From positions 124,001 through 188,000 of the forward strand of contig JAIWNE010000059.1 of the NCBI GenBank assembly GCA_025331445.1: 64,000 nucleotides of DNA, written 5' to 3'. Numbering within the stretch: position 1 is the stretch's first letter; each line of letters opens with the position of its first letter. The notes beneath the pieces are model-generated. The model was not told where the DNA came from, did not search any database, and saw nothing but the letters and a program-made list of their open reading frames with translations. Both the position numbers and the translations under genes were made by a program. Origin of the DNA: Blakeslea trispora. Lineage: Eukaryota; Mucoromycota; Mucoromycetes; Mucorales; Choanephoraceae. Positions 25,775 through 35,946 of the stretch are shown here, in pieces.

Positions 25775-27313
25775 TTATTTCTCATGAGGGGGCTCATGAA
25801 CAGGTGCTTTTTCACTTGCAATTGGTGAAGCTACAGCTGGTGGAGCTACAACTGGTGTAGTGACACTGGGTTGTTGCTGTTGGGGATGCTCAACAACAGG
25901 CGATTGTAATTGATGGCTATCTGGCAATACTTGTTGTGGTGGTGGTGGTGATTGTACTTGTTGTTGTGGTTGTGGTTGCATGTTAGCATCTTGATATTGT
26001 CCGTTGTTGTAATACATTTGCTGACCATCTTGAGCGTACATCATCTGTGAGTCTTGTTGCATTGCATAAGCTTGGTTGGGATCATGATACATGTGTTGTT
26101 GATTAGGGTCGTGATACATGGGCTGCTCGTGATACATGCCAGGCTGCTCGCCAATGCCAGGTTGCTGAAGGTTGGGATCATGATACATATCTTGTGGCAT
26201 TTGGTTGGCATCATAGTATAGTTTATCTTGTTGTTGAAGTTGTGGAGAGTAGACAGCGGCGGCATAGCCTGGAGTAGGTTGGCCAGGATAATACTGTCCA
26301 GCAGCATTAACTTCAGATTGTTGGTGAGCACCCGGATGATAGGCCATTGCAGGAGAGGACACATGGTTGTAATCCCCGTAAGGTTGTTGTTCCATAGCCC
26401 CGACTTGGAATCCTTGCTCCGATGGGTGAGGCTCCCAGTTTTCTTGACCGTCGGCATTTGTACCAGTTTTATAACCTTCGTAATCATTATTGGGTACCCA
26501 GAGTTCATCCATTGTGCGGGCAGGGCGATTAGCTCTACGTTGTCTACGCTGTTTACGACGGATGAGCATCAAGGCAAAGGCGCCAATGAACATGAGAGCG
26601 ACAACACCAACAACAATACCTGCAATAAGACCTGTTTTATTGTCAGAGGAGCCAGATTTATCAGGACTACTAGAGACTGAAGCGCTAGGTAGGGTACTAG
26701 AAGTAGAGCTTGTTAGGGATGACATGGATGACATGGATGATGAAGTGGTTGTAGAAGATGTTGCTGAAGAAGTAGCTGCAGTACTGGTCGAATCCTTGCT
26801 AGACGCAGATGCAGCAACGGAGCTAGATGGTGCAGCGGAGGCAGCTGTAGTTTTAGGAGGAGCTGAGGTGGATTGTGCAGCACTAGTGGTTGTTACAGCC
26901 TGCTGTGTAGTAGTGATAGGTTGTTCCTTCGTAGTAGTGACAACGGGTTCTTTTGTGGTAGTGACAACGGGTTCTTTTGTAGTAGTAACAACAGGTTCTT
27001 TTGTAGTTGTTGGTGCTACCTTTTCTGATGTAGTTGTTGGCTTTGAATTCTGGAAGTCATCATCAAAAGCTGTATCATTAGGAGGGCCAGCAAAAGCATT
27101 ACTAGATTCCTTATCTTTAGCTCTATCGAAGTCGTCTTTTGCATTTGAGAAGGTTTCTAAAGCAGCGGCAGCTACTGTCTTATCGCTATGAGATTTACTC
27201 TTGGAAGAGTCTGAGTTTGATTGAGTGTGTTTACTACCATTGGTAGTTGTGGTCTCTTCTAAAGTTTCTGCAACTGTCTTTGAATGCTTTTCGGTTGAAG
27301 CTGAATCGGCCAT
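25775..27313 (-). CDS. mucin-like single-pass membrane protein
   Basis: Intronless, 512 residues. The N-terminal half is Ser/Thr/Ala-rich, with three tandem TTTKEPVV units near residues 105-130 and Ser/Thr runs likely to be O-glycosylated. One strong membrane helix (GLIAGIVVGVVALMFIGAFALMLI, about residues 230-253, with RRKQRRQRR after it) sets the C-terminus in the cytosol. The tail is rich in Gln, Pro and Tyr, with repeated MYHDPN units and a PPPP stretch. The architecture resembles fungal cell-wall stress sensors (Wsc/Mid2 type), but I see no cysteine domain and no N-terminal hydrophobic signal peptide, so topology would depend on the internal helix. A sensor role is inference only. Confidence 0.8.
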   Translation of the reverse strand: MADSASTEKHSKTVAETLEETTTTNGSKHTQSNSDSSKSKSHSDKTVAAAALETFSNAKDDFDRAKDKESSNAFAGPPNDTAFDDDFQNSKPTTTSEKVAPTTTKEPVVTTTKEPVVTTTKEPVVTTTKEQPITTTQQAVTTTSAAQSTSAPPKTTAASAAPSSSVAASASSKDSTSTAATSSATSSTTTSSSMSSMSSLTSSTSSTLPSASVSSSPDKSGSSDNKTGLIAGIVVGVVALMFIGAFALMLIRRKQRRQRRANRPARTMDELWVPNNDYEGYKTGTNADGQENWEPHPSEQGFQVGAMEQQPYGDYNHVSSPAMAYHPGAHQQSEVNAAGQYYPGQPTPGYAAAVYSPQLQQQDKLYYDANQMPQDMYHDPNLQQPGIGEQPGMYHEQPMYHDPNQQHMYHDPNQAYAMQQDSQMMYAQDGQQMYYNNGQYQDANMQPQPQQQVQSPPPPQQVLPDSHQLQSPVVEHPQQQQPSVTTPVVAPPAVASPIASEKAPVHEPPHEK

Positions 27314-27679
27314 GCTATAGAGGAATTGAAGAAAAAGAGAAGAAAAAGAATGAGAAAGTCAAAAGGAAGATGAAATCAAGAAAACTTTTTCTCGTGCGAC
27401 ATTGAATGAAGGAGTGTTAGTGCACTGAAGCCAAGATAACGTTACACAAAGAAGTAGCTTAACCTCTTTAAAACATTAGTTTTTTTCAAATAAAAACCCA
27501 AGATCTTCGACAGTTCCATAAAAGGAAACGAGGCACATTCAATGCCCTGGTGCTACTCTGCCCTTTCTGGCTGTGTTCTGAAATGTGACCGTTGTCGTGC
27601 TTTGAAATTTTTCTTGCTTACTCTCTTTTTTTGTAGTTTTGATAAACGCGCTCACGCGTTTTAAAATAATTATTACAGC
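27314..27679. promoter_or_regulatory. divergent promoter region, mucin-like/NUP42
   Basis: 366 bp between divergent start codons, with A/T-rich runs and no obvious TATA box. Both promoters must lie here. Confidence 0.5.
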
Positions 27680-29121
27680 ATGGCTATCTGTAAGTTTTAT
27701 GCGTCGGGTAACTGTAGATACGGTAATAGCTGTAACTTTGAACACATTGGAGCTCAACAAAATCGATGGGGATCTAGTAGTACAACAACAGCAGCAGCAG
27801 CAGCAAGCAAATACAAGTGAATATACCCATATATATTACTGTCTATACATTTATATAGACTAATACATAAATTTGTGCTGTGTTTAGTGAGGCATCTCTA
27901 AAGACAGATCTTGTAGAGGCAAGACCTCAATGGAAACTAAGTGTATATGGGCCAGCAAAGGAAGAGCCGAATTTGATTGTTGGTACCGATAGAAGCTGTG
28001 AAGAAGATAGATACTTGTATTATACAAGCATGCGAACCACCAACAATACTTCTCAATATGCAAGTTATTATACATTAGCGACACAATCCTCGCTCAAATA
28101 GAAGATGTCTGACAGCTGTCTTTTTTTTTTCTTCTTCTTCTTTAAACAGATGACAGGCTATGAGCAGCTGTTCAATCAAATGGAAACACAAACAAATGCT
28201 ATTGTAAATAATCCCACTGCAGCAATCCAACATTACGAGAAAGAGAAATTAAACCGTGCTAGTCCTTTCAGTGGTAGCGGAGCAGCTAAAAATTCACTTG
28301 CGCCATTTACTGGATCAACAGGAGGAGCTTTTGGAAAGCCTTCAGCTTTTGGATCAACAGGAGGAGGAGGAGCTTTTGGACAATCTTCTGCCTTTGGACA
28401 GACAGCTACACCATCCGCTTTTGGTAGCAACAGTAGCTTTGGATCTACCAGCGCCTTGGGTAGTGGATCAGCATTTGGATCCACAAGTGCTTTAGGGAAT
28501 AGCGGTAGTGCTTTTGGATCCACAAGTGCTTTGGGCAGTGGTTCAGCATTTGGATCGACAAGCGCGCTAGGTAGTGGTTCAGCATTTGGATCGACAAGTA
28601 CACTAGGTAGTGGTTCAGCATTTGGATCAACAAGTGCATTGGGAGGCAACAGTGCGTTCGGTCAACCATCAGCATTTGGACAAGCAGCCAAACCAGCTTC
28701 GGCATTTGGAGCAACTAACACATCCGGATCAGCATTTGGCTCTACAAGTACACTTGGGTCTGGCTCGGCCTTTGGGTCAACAAGTGCACTTGGAAGCAGT
28801 AATACAGGAGCATTTGGAGCATCGCCTGCGTTTGGTGCTACGTCAGGTCTAGGCAATGGTTCTGCTTTTGGACAGACATTAAATTCAAGCAATAACGGGT
28901 TCGGCTCTAACAGTAGTACAACTGGAATGGGTGCTTTCGGTGCAGCCAATAATACCAATGCCACGTTTTCGTCAACATCAACTATACCTCAGACCATGAA
29001 TGATGGAGGTATGAATGGAGGAGACAGTACAGCCAAACCTTCGGAACTAGAAGCATTTTCCGCCCCACAGTTTACATACCGTGCTATACCTGAAGTAGAG
29101 CCGCCTGCTCAGTTTCGATAA
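27680..29121 (+). CDS. NUP42: NUP42/NUPL2-type FG nucleoporin
   Basis: Nuclear-pore FG protein of the cytoplasmic face, a partner of Gle1 in mRNA export. Three exons (27680-27816, 27888-28059, 28150-29121) give 426 residues. It opens MAICKFYASGNCRYGNSC with a CCCH finger (C-x7-C-x5-C-x3-H) at residues 4-22, as in animal NUP42/hCG1. The linker RPQWKLSVYGPAKEEPNL matches the family. Then MTGYEQLFNQMETQTNAI leads to FG repeats (SAFG, GAFG) from about residue 130 to 300, and a C-terminal segment FTYRAIPEVEPPAQFR. Intron 2 starts with GC (GCAAGT) rather than GT; only this splice keeps the frame. The FG region has near-identical tandem DNA units. Confidence 0.93.
28060..28149 (+). other. GC-AG intron in NUP42-like gene
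   Basis: Donor TAT|GCAAGT at 28059/28060 and acceptor AAACAG|ATG at 28149/28150. Phase 0 joins SQY to MTGYEQ. GT donors nearby (GTTATT, GTATTA) lead to immediate stops after the same acceptor. Confidence 0.85.
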
Positions 29122-29593
29122 GAGAAAATGTTAATAATAAAATATTATGTTGAACAAACGAAATTATGTTGGTAAAAATAGCTTCTCTTAAAACGCAGGT
29201 ACCGAGAAAATACGCCTTTTGCAGAACGGCGATGTTGTACAGATAAAATTGAGGGTAAAAAAAAATGGTGTGCATCGAAAGAAGAGAAAGATGTTGCATA
29301 GATGAAAGAGTGATGTATTGATGAATAAGCAAACTCTTTTTCCGATGTTGACAGTTAAGCCTCAAGCTAGAATAGATGCAAGACAACTATGGCATAAGAT
29401 GGAAACTATTTCTTTCACACTTTATGACCTTGCAAGGTCAAAATGATATCAATCAAAAACTATTGTCATGATTTAATTCTGATAATAAATATTTTGGTTC
29501 AACCTTAATACTTAAACAGGAAATGAAGTTCGTTTATCTTTGTATTCTTTTTAAGCTATACACTATTTCTGGAAATTATTCGCTCACAGAAAG
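29122..29593. other. NUP42 3' flank
   Basis: AT-rich intergenic DNA up to repeat X. No gene seen. Confidence 0.55.
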
Positions 29594-30159
29594 AAAAAAA
29601 AAATGGCTCATAAAAAACCAAAAGCAATGTTCAAAATTAAAGAAAAGAATCGTTTATTAAATAGTGAGCAAAGTGAACGAAAATATTAAATAGGCCTTCT
29701 GCTCAAACAGTCTTCAAATCTTGAAGAAGAAGAAGAATGACAAAATCCTCGAAGGTCGCTAATCAAAACCTTGTTGCAAGCATCTTGAGTTCTCACAGTC
29801 TTTGTCTCTTCTTCCAATAGCTTTTCTCTTTTAGGCTTGTTCTCGACCACTGACCAAAACTACTCAATAGGATCGAGTTTTGGAGAGTAGGGAGGAAGGT
29901 ATACGCAACGATACTCGCGACTCTCAATGTACTTTTGAATGTCCTTATGTTTGTGGATTGGATCATTATCCATCACAATGTAATGGCCCTTAAACTCAGG
30001 GGGACTATCCATAACATCCATGCAACTGGCAACAAAATTGAAGTAGTGGCCAGTTACAGCACCGCCTTTAGTCTTTTCTATGAGATGATCAAGAGCCATC
30101 AACAGTTTTTCTTATCTTGCTTGCAGCTTGAACTTTTAGACGTCTAACTCTAACATTTA
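29594..30159. repeat. repeat X, copy B (transposon fragment)
   Basis: Second copy of the block at 11597-12160, nearly base-for-base identical over about 560 bp. Unlike copy A, the transposase sequence continues past the right end of the shared block (to about 30410). The shared block is therefore an internal boundary, not the element terminus. Confidence 0.9.
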
Positions 30160-30410
30160 CTACACCATGTGGGCTTATAGCTCCAAGTATTGTAGTTGTT
30201 TTTGCACTTGTCTTAGGCATAACAACTACAGCTCCTTCACCTTTTTTGGACCAAGTCATAGAACGCTTCATATTGATGTGAAACGCGGCTTCGTCAATGA
30301 ACACACAGTTGCTCATGAAATCCATGTCAGTCTGCAACTGATTCTTTACCCAATTAAATCGCTCTTCAATTTTTCCTGGGCTGTTTCTCTCAACGGCATT
30401 AAGAGTATTA
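29686..30410 (-). pseudogene. mariner/IS630-type DDE transposase remnant, copy B
   Basis: Longer remnant than copy A. Reading minus from about 30410: ERNSPGKIEERFNWVKNQL, then NCVFIDEAAFHINM (first catalytic Asp), SMTWSKKGEGAVVV, TTTILGAISPHGVVNV, then the same C-terminal motifs as copy A (IVMDNDPIHKHKDIQ, VYLPPYSPKLDPIE). It has the same frame change near 30100 and the same in-frame TAG near 29864 as copy A. The N-terminal helix-turn-helix domain is missing. Inactive remnant. Confidence 0.9.
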
Positions 30411-30475
30411 TGAGAAAAAGAAAGCAGAGCTGGAAAGAAAGAGAGCCAAAGATTACGAGTTAAAATAACGATAAT

Positions 30476-30864
30476 AATATAGTTACTTTATTCAAGGCAA
30501 GTTTTTCTCTTGCGCAACGAGTACACAGGCACTGCTCTTTGCATAGCCTTAATAACTTCAATATCATTGACTATGATACTTCTTATGTTCAACATCAAAT
30601 GCAGGATTGGTATTAGCTTGCTAGAGAATTCGTCGATAGTAATAGGAAAAGCTAAGCGCTTTGCAACACATAACGAGCCTTTTGTGTTTTCAAGAGTCAT
30701 TGCTTAGACATTATTACCTTATCGAACAATCGAAGTTAGTGCTTGTCTAATTGTTCATGATGTGTACTTACAATCGATTACAATAGGTCTGACTGTATTG
30801 ATTGTCATCATCATGCGAATATGCTTTATTTAAGGCCAGATCGAACCTCCGTTTCCTGTGATTG
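30476..30864 (-). repeat. repeat Y, copy B, inverted relative to copy A
   Basis: Reverse complement of the block at 12161-12572, ending with CCTGTGATTG at 30864. The short reading frame (minus, ATG at 30700) is kept: MTLENTKGSLCVAKRLAF... SSKLIPILHLMLNIR... KAMQRAVPVYSLRKRK. In this copy Y lies upstream of, and in the same direction as, the transposase remnant. Product unknown. Confidence 0.75.
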
Positions 30865-32291
30865 TACAAACAAGATACTTGCAACTTATGATTTGAAATT
30901 GTGATATCGAGAAAATGTGCCAACCAATCAATCAAAACTAACGTAACACAATCCAACCAACAAAAAAGACGAAAATGACTTGCATTATGTAAGGAATCGA
31001 AAGCAACAAAATCTGACAGCCTTTGGAGAAAGACCTTGTCAGGAACGCGAAAAGCAAGAATGAATCACTTGCATGGAACAGAATCATAAACCTGTTTCTT
31101 TTGCACAAGAATTCTATTTTATTGTATCAAGGCACAAGAACTCTATTGAGTCACTCATTCTCGGGAAACTTGATTCATGCACAGCACAATGCCAAGACAG
31201 AATGATTGTCTGTCCACAAATAGATTCGACCTTCACCAATGATGATAACCCTAGCTAAGTTTCTTTTTCTTTTGCTTATTCTTGGAAACATGAAATGTAC
31301 TTGAAAATCAGTCGTTTAGTGTATTGTTTCCCAATAGTAGAAACCAATCTGCACTTTAGTAGAAGAGGGCAAAAGAGAAAGGGGGGAAACAAGAGGAGAA
31401 AAGTAAGAATGCCAACTCATTTCTTTGTACTATTTTCAGCAATTGCAGCACAAATCGAACGCGAACTATTCCTCAACGGACAATGAAATCTACCTTTTTC
31501 GTTGGAACCTATAGAGGATTGACAGCATGAAAGAGAGTTGGATTTTTATCATGTTTGGAAGTAAGGGGGCTATGATTTCATTTTGCAATTGTAGCATTAT
31601 CTGCATGCCCCCTTCTCGTGAATGAGCTTCAGGCTCAGCTCAGCTATTAACAACTGAATCAATTGAAAGACTAAATTTGGCTCTGTATCTTCATTTTCAT
31701 TTGTTTTTCAAAAAATACCCTCTCATTAATAGCTGCATCCTAATCAACTATTAATAACATTGTACTCAGTCTGAAATCGAGGATAAACTATTTTGAATCT
31801 GCTCTCTAAATCTAGTACAAACAATCTATAGTGAACAAGTTCTTTTGATTCCTTTATGCGGTCACATAAAGTCTAAAGCTCGATTGCAAACATTTCCTTG
31901 ATCTAGGCATTACCTTGTCTTAAATACAAAAAGACTGTCAAATAAAGCCTTTAATACAATAAGCGTGAAGTATGGAACGCTAGCCATTTAGTGTGCATGA
32001 CAAGAATCTTTTTTTTTTTTAGTAATGCAAGAGTCGAACAATGCGATGAATATTGTATATAATTACAGAATTGTTTTATAAAAGCAATATGGATATTAGA
32101 AAAAGAAAAGTCCAAATCTCTGTTCATGCAAGTATCTTTACAGTATTCAACACTCATTACAAGTCTGCTTTCTGTCTTTTTCTAATGTAGCGGGCTCTTT
32201 TTTATTTTATTTTATTTTTACCGCGAATTCTATCCTCATCCATAAACTCCCTTTTATCCACTATTTCAAATAATAATAAAAAGCTTAAAAT

Positions 32292-32299
32292 TATATACA
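32292..32299 (-). promoter_or_regulatory. PUF-type octamer UGUAUAUA, distal
   Basis: The minus strand reads TGTATATA about 465 nt past the PUF stop codon. It is an exact match to the motif predicted from that gene's own recognition residues. Whether the transcript extends this far is unknown. Confidence 0.4.
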
Positions 32300-32722
32300 T
32301 TTCAATGTTTTCGAATTATTAAAAAAATAAAGTTGTGAAACTCTGCTTATTATGACTATTGATAGAAAGAGAAGATGCTTTCTCTATTCGTAATTTGATT
32401 GGTCAAAGCCAAGAGCTCAACAAGAATAGATTGAAAGGGAAAAGAAAAAAGAATATTGATGTATTTATATATGTATATATGTATAGTTCCCTATAAAGGA
32501 AAGAAGAAGAAGAAAAAAAGGTGTGTAAATATCATATAAAGAGTGTTACTTTTTTTGAAGAATAAAAAAAAGTAAGGGGGAAGGAGGAAAGGATCAAATA
32601 GTAACGATTAAACATGTACAGTTTCTGCTAATGTACAAGATAATAAAACATGTTTTCTAACACATAAAAAAAAAGAAAGATGAATGGTATTTCTAGTGGT
32701 TGTTTGTCTGTAATAGCTTGCT

Positions 32723-32730
32723 TATATACA
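32723..32730 (-). promoter_or_regulatory. PUF-type octamer UGUAUAUA in PUF gene's own 3' UTR
   Basis: The minus strand reads TGTATATAAGC starting 33 nt after the PUF stop codon at 32764-32766, inside any plausible 3' UTR. It is an exact match to the predicted Pumilio/Puf3-type target. Confidence 0.55.
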
Positions 32731-32763
32731 GTTCTTTTGGTGTTCTTCTAAAAGATTTGGTGA

Positions 32764-35700
32764 TCAATGTTCTTCAGGAACTGCAGAGAGAATAGTGCCT
32801 AAAGACTCTGCCATATCTTCCTGAGGTATCTGTTCCTTTTCCTGTTCAACATTCTCTTCTTCATAGAGAGCATTTTGATGAGTGTTGATTAAAGGCAGCA
32901 ACTTTTCCACTTCTATTTCAAACAATTGAGAAATCAAATCTACCTTCATCATTCCTATTGATAACTTTACTTTGAATCAAGTGTTTTCCATAGGTATATT
33001 TCTTCAAAGACTGAAGGTGTGGCTTAATCTTGTTGACCAGCAATTCGCGTTGATCATCATCGACAATATCCAACATTTTCTGAATAACATAGTTAGCATA
33101 TTGATCCTTCATCATAATCACAAGAGGCAATGTTCTAACAATAAACAGTCAATCACAGATTTTCTTAAAGAACCTCCGGCTTTTCTTACCCATCAGATCT
33201 AGGATGGAGTACTTCTTCTATCAACAATTGACGATCACGCTTAGATCCATGATCCACACATTTCTCGACAACATTACTAGCAAACTTGTGCTTGCTAAGC
33301 TGGAGTACTTGACCACGAATCTTGTCAATGACAAGCGATTTATCAGCTGCCTTTCCACGCTCCAGAATATGTTGAATTACATAGTTGCCATATTGATCTT
33401 GAACAAGTTGTCCAGTACATCGATGTAATTCGTCTAAAAGTGGACCCTATTAGAAAAAGGAAACGGATGAGTTGATTGGTTATTGAATACACTATGTGTT
33501 CTATCTTACTGTTTGATCTTCAGTGCAATGTTCAAACATGCGCTGAATGACACGACATCCATAAGGATGAGTAGCCAGGTTATAGACTTGACCATGAAAG
33601 GCATCGATAATAAACTGAATGTGCTGAGCAGGTACGCGCTCAATAGCCTTTTGAATGACATGGTTACCATTTTGATCTTTGATACATTTAAGCACACAAC
33701 CATCTAGTTCTTTAACAAGAGTCGCCTGTTGTTCAGTCAAGACATGTTCAAGTGCTTTTTGAACAACACGACAGCCATACATTTGAAGTGAAAGAGAAAG
33801 GACGTGGCCTTCCATCTGCTTTGCCAAAATTGTCTTTTGCATTTGATTGCCATGCTCAAAAAACTTTTGCAACACGTAATTTCCAAACACGTCTGTCATC
33901 AGTTGAAGTGCATTAGGCAAAACCTCTTCAAACACCATTTGCTTTTCGTCACTGTTTGCTGTCTCGAGCTTTTGTTGAATGAATCGAGATCCATGCTGAT
34001 CACCACTAAATTCCACAATATGGCTCTCAATGTCTTTGAGTTCGTATTTCTTGTTCTTTGAATTTCTGAATTCTTCCAACAATGGGCTACGCATATTCAA
34101 GGCTATATCTTGAGTAGAACTAGATGACATAGGTGGAGGTGGAGGTGGAGGTGATGGCTGATGATGGTGATGATGATAGTGGTGGCCTTGTGGTTGCTGT
34201 TGTGGTTGTTGTTGCTGTTGCTGTTGTTGTTGCGGGTGATGTTGATGATGATGATGCTGGTTGTGGTGATGCAGATGACGGTTGTTGTTATTGCTATTGT
34301 CATGTCTATTTCTATTTTGCATGGGATGATTATTCATATTATGAAATCCTTGCTGTTGTTGTTGTTGTTGTTGTTGCTGTTGCTGTTGTTGAATTTGTTG
34401 CTGTAACAATAGTTGCTGTCTCGCAGCCAATAATTGTTGCTGTTGTTGTTGAATTAACAATTGCTGCTGCTGCATTTGCAAAGCACGGAGTTTCCTGTCA
34501 TTAGCTGAAGGAAGTGTACTTTCTGGAAAACCAGCAGGATCCATACCAACAGGTGCTGTCAGAGGACCATGACCTAAAGCTGCTGCAACTTGTACAAAAC
34601 AATGAGTTCCTCTTGTTTTTCTTCAATAAAGAAAGACTTACTCTGTTGCTGTCTACGATAAGCAGCATCTCCTTGACTCCATCGACCATACATGCTTTCA
34701 TTCAAGAGACCATCTACAGCTGGATCTACAGCTGGATCTATCATGGATGAATTGTAAGAAGGGCTAGCATAAGGTTGACCATAATAAGGACTGGCGCTAC
34801 CACTTGTATGAGCCGATGGTTGTGTAAAGCGAGATGGCTGATGATTATGACCGGAAGCTGCCAATGTGCCGTATTCGTCTGCTGCATTCTCATGAAGGCC
34901 AAACGCATTGAACTGATGGATCATTTGGTCCTCATGATACATATTTCTTCCAGGAGGAGTTGAGCTAGGTCGGGCAGGGGGTGTCGAGATGAGCTTGTTG
35001 CGCAAAGAAGGCGAATTTTTCATCATGCCATCATAATCCAATGCATTCAGTTGGTCTCGGTATTGTTTCTGAATACTATCTAAATCGCCAGCTGACATAA
35101 TAGAAGAGGGGTCCTCTAATCCACCGAAACCTCCGACACCACCATGATTGCCTGTGGCTGCAGAAGAAGAAGAAGCTACATGACGCTGACGTGCCTGTTG
35201 TTGAAGAGCAAACAGAGGAGAAGGTGTACGAGGAAAATCCTATGCTCATTGAGGGTTTAGCGATTCCATTCTGATTGGTTCAAAAAACTCCACCCCTTCT
35301 TATTAATTTTCCTTTTCTTAAAAAAAAAAATAATTACCTGTTGGATCAAATCAACTAAATTTCGTTGACGTCGACTTGCTGAGGTCTCATCCTGTTGTTT
35401 AGGTGTTTGTCGACCACTTGTACTATAACCACCAAGACCATTGACTCTAGGATCATGTTGTTGAGCATAATCTATTATGAACATGTTAGAAACATTAGTT
35501 CCAAAAAAAAGGAGTCTACTACTATGAAATCACTTGCCATCTTCTGCATGCTGCCATAATTGCCATGGTTGACTGGAATGATTGTTTTCTTGGTGATGAT
35601 GATGATAATACTTGAGCTGCTCGGGATCCATATGATGTGCATCAAGCATATCAGTTCCGCGTCGAGATAATAGCTGTTGAGTTGGAGGTGCACTGGTAGA

Positions 35701-35946
35701 ACGAAGGTCATCTGGGAAAACACTCGAGCCTGTTGCACTAGGACTTTGCTGAGGCATAAACAACTCATCGTATTCTAGTTTTCCGTGCAAAAGTGCAGCT
35801 AGCTAATGTGAAGCGTGTGTTAGCTCCAAAAGTAAGGGAAAGATGAGGGTTATGACGCTTACTTGTCCTTGAGGCTGGTTCTTTGCTTTCGGTTGGTGCA
35901 AATCAGACTTTTGAATATTTGGAGACATGGGACCGCGTGGTAGCAT
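32764..35946 (-). CDS. Pumilio-family (PUF) RNA-binding protein
   Basis: Cytoplasmic regulator that binds mRNA 3' UTRs. The start [15 protein letters not shown] (ATG 35946; a second in-frame ATG is at 35928) is followed by a long disordered N-terminus with His and Gln tracts (polyQ near 34360-34480). It contains [18 protein letters not shown], split by an intron at 35240-35338. The C-terminal half has eight PUF repeats whose base-reading residues are, in order, SR-Q (HGSRFIQQ), NY-Q (FGNYVLQK), CR-Q (YGCRVVQK), NH-Q (NGNHVIQK), CR-Q (YGCRVIQR), NY-Q (YGNYVIQH), SN-E (FASNVVEK), NY-Q (YANYVIQK). By the established PUF code this predicts 5'-UGUAUAUA-3'. The C-terminal tail is acidic and ends EEH. 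Confidence 0.95.

Larger units (their letters stand above)
30865..32763. other. gene-free stretch incl. PUF gene 3' flank
   Basis: 1.9 kb with no convincing gene; short ORFs near 31023-31486 have no family features. The right part (about 32150-32763) is the 3' flank of the PUF gene, with A/T runs and two TGTATATA octamers on the minus strand. Confidence 0.6.

Noticed and set aside
26490..27191. 233-codon plus-strand ORF opposite the mucin-like gene
   Set aside because: It mirrors the repetitive Ser/Thr codons of the minus-strand gene (repeated FVVVTTGS antisense to TTTKEPVV) and has no independent features.
28233..28964. minus-strand ORFs with repeated PNAEPLPSALVD units opposite NUP42
   Set aside because: They are the reverse-complement reading of the FG tandem repeats; the plus strand has the recognised family and splice sites.
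30835..30850. GGTTCGA-like string on the minus strand (tRNA B-box lookalike)
   Set aside because: No matching A-box or acceptor/anticodon stems could be folded around it; it lies within repeat Y.
34133..34504. plus-strand Val/Asp-rich ORFs opposite the PUF polyQ/His region
   Set aside because: Produced by reading CAG/CAT tracts in reverse; no recognisable protein.
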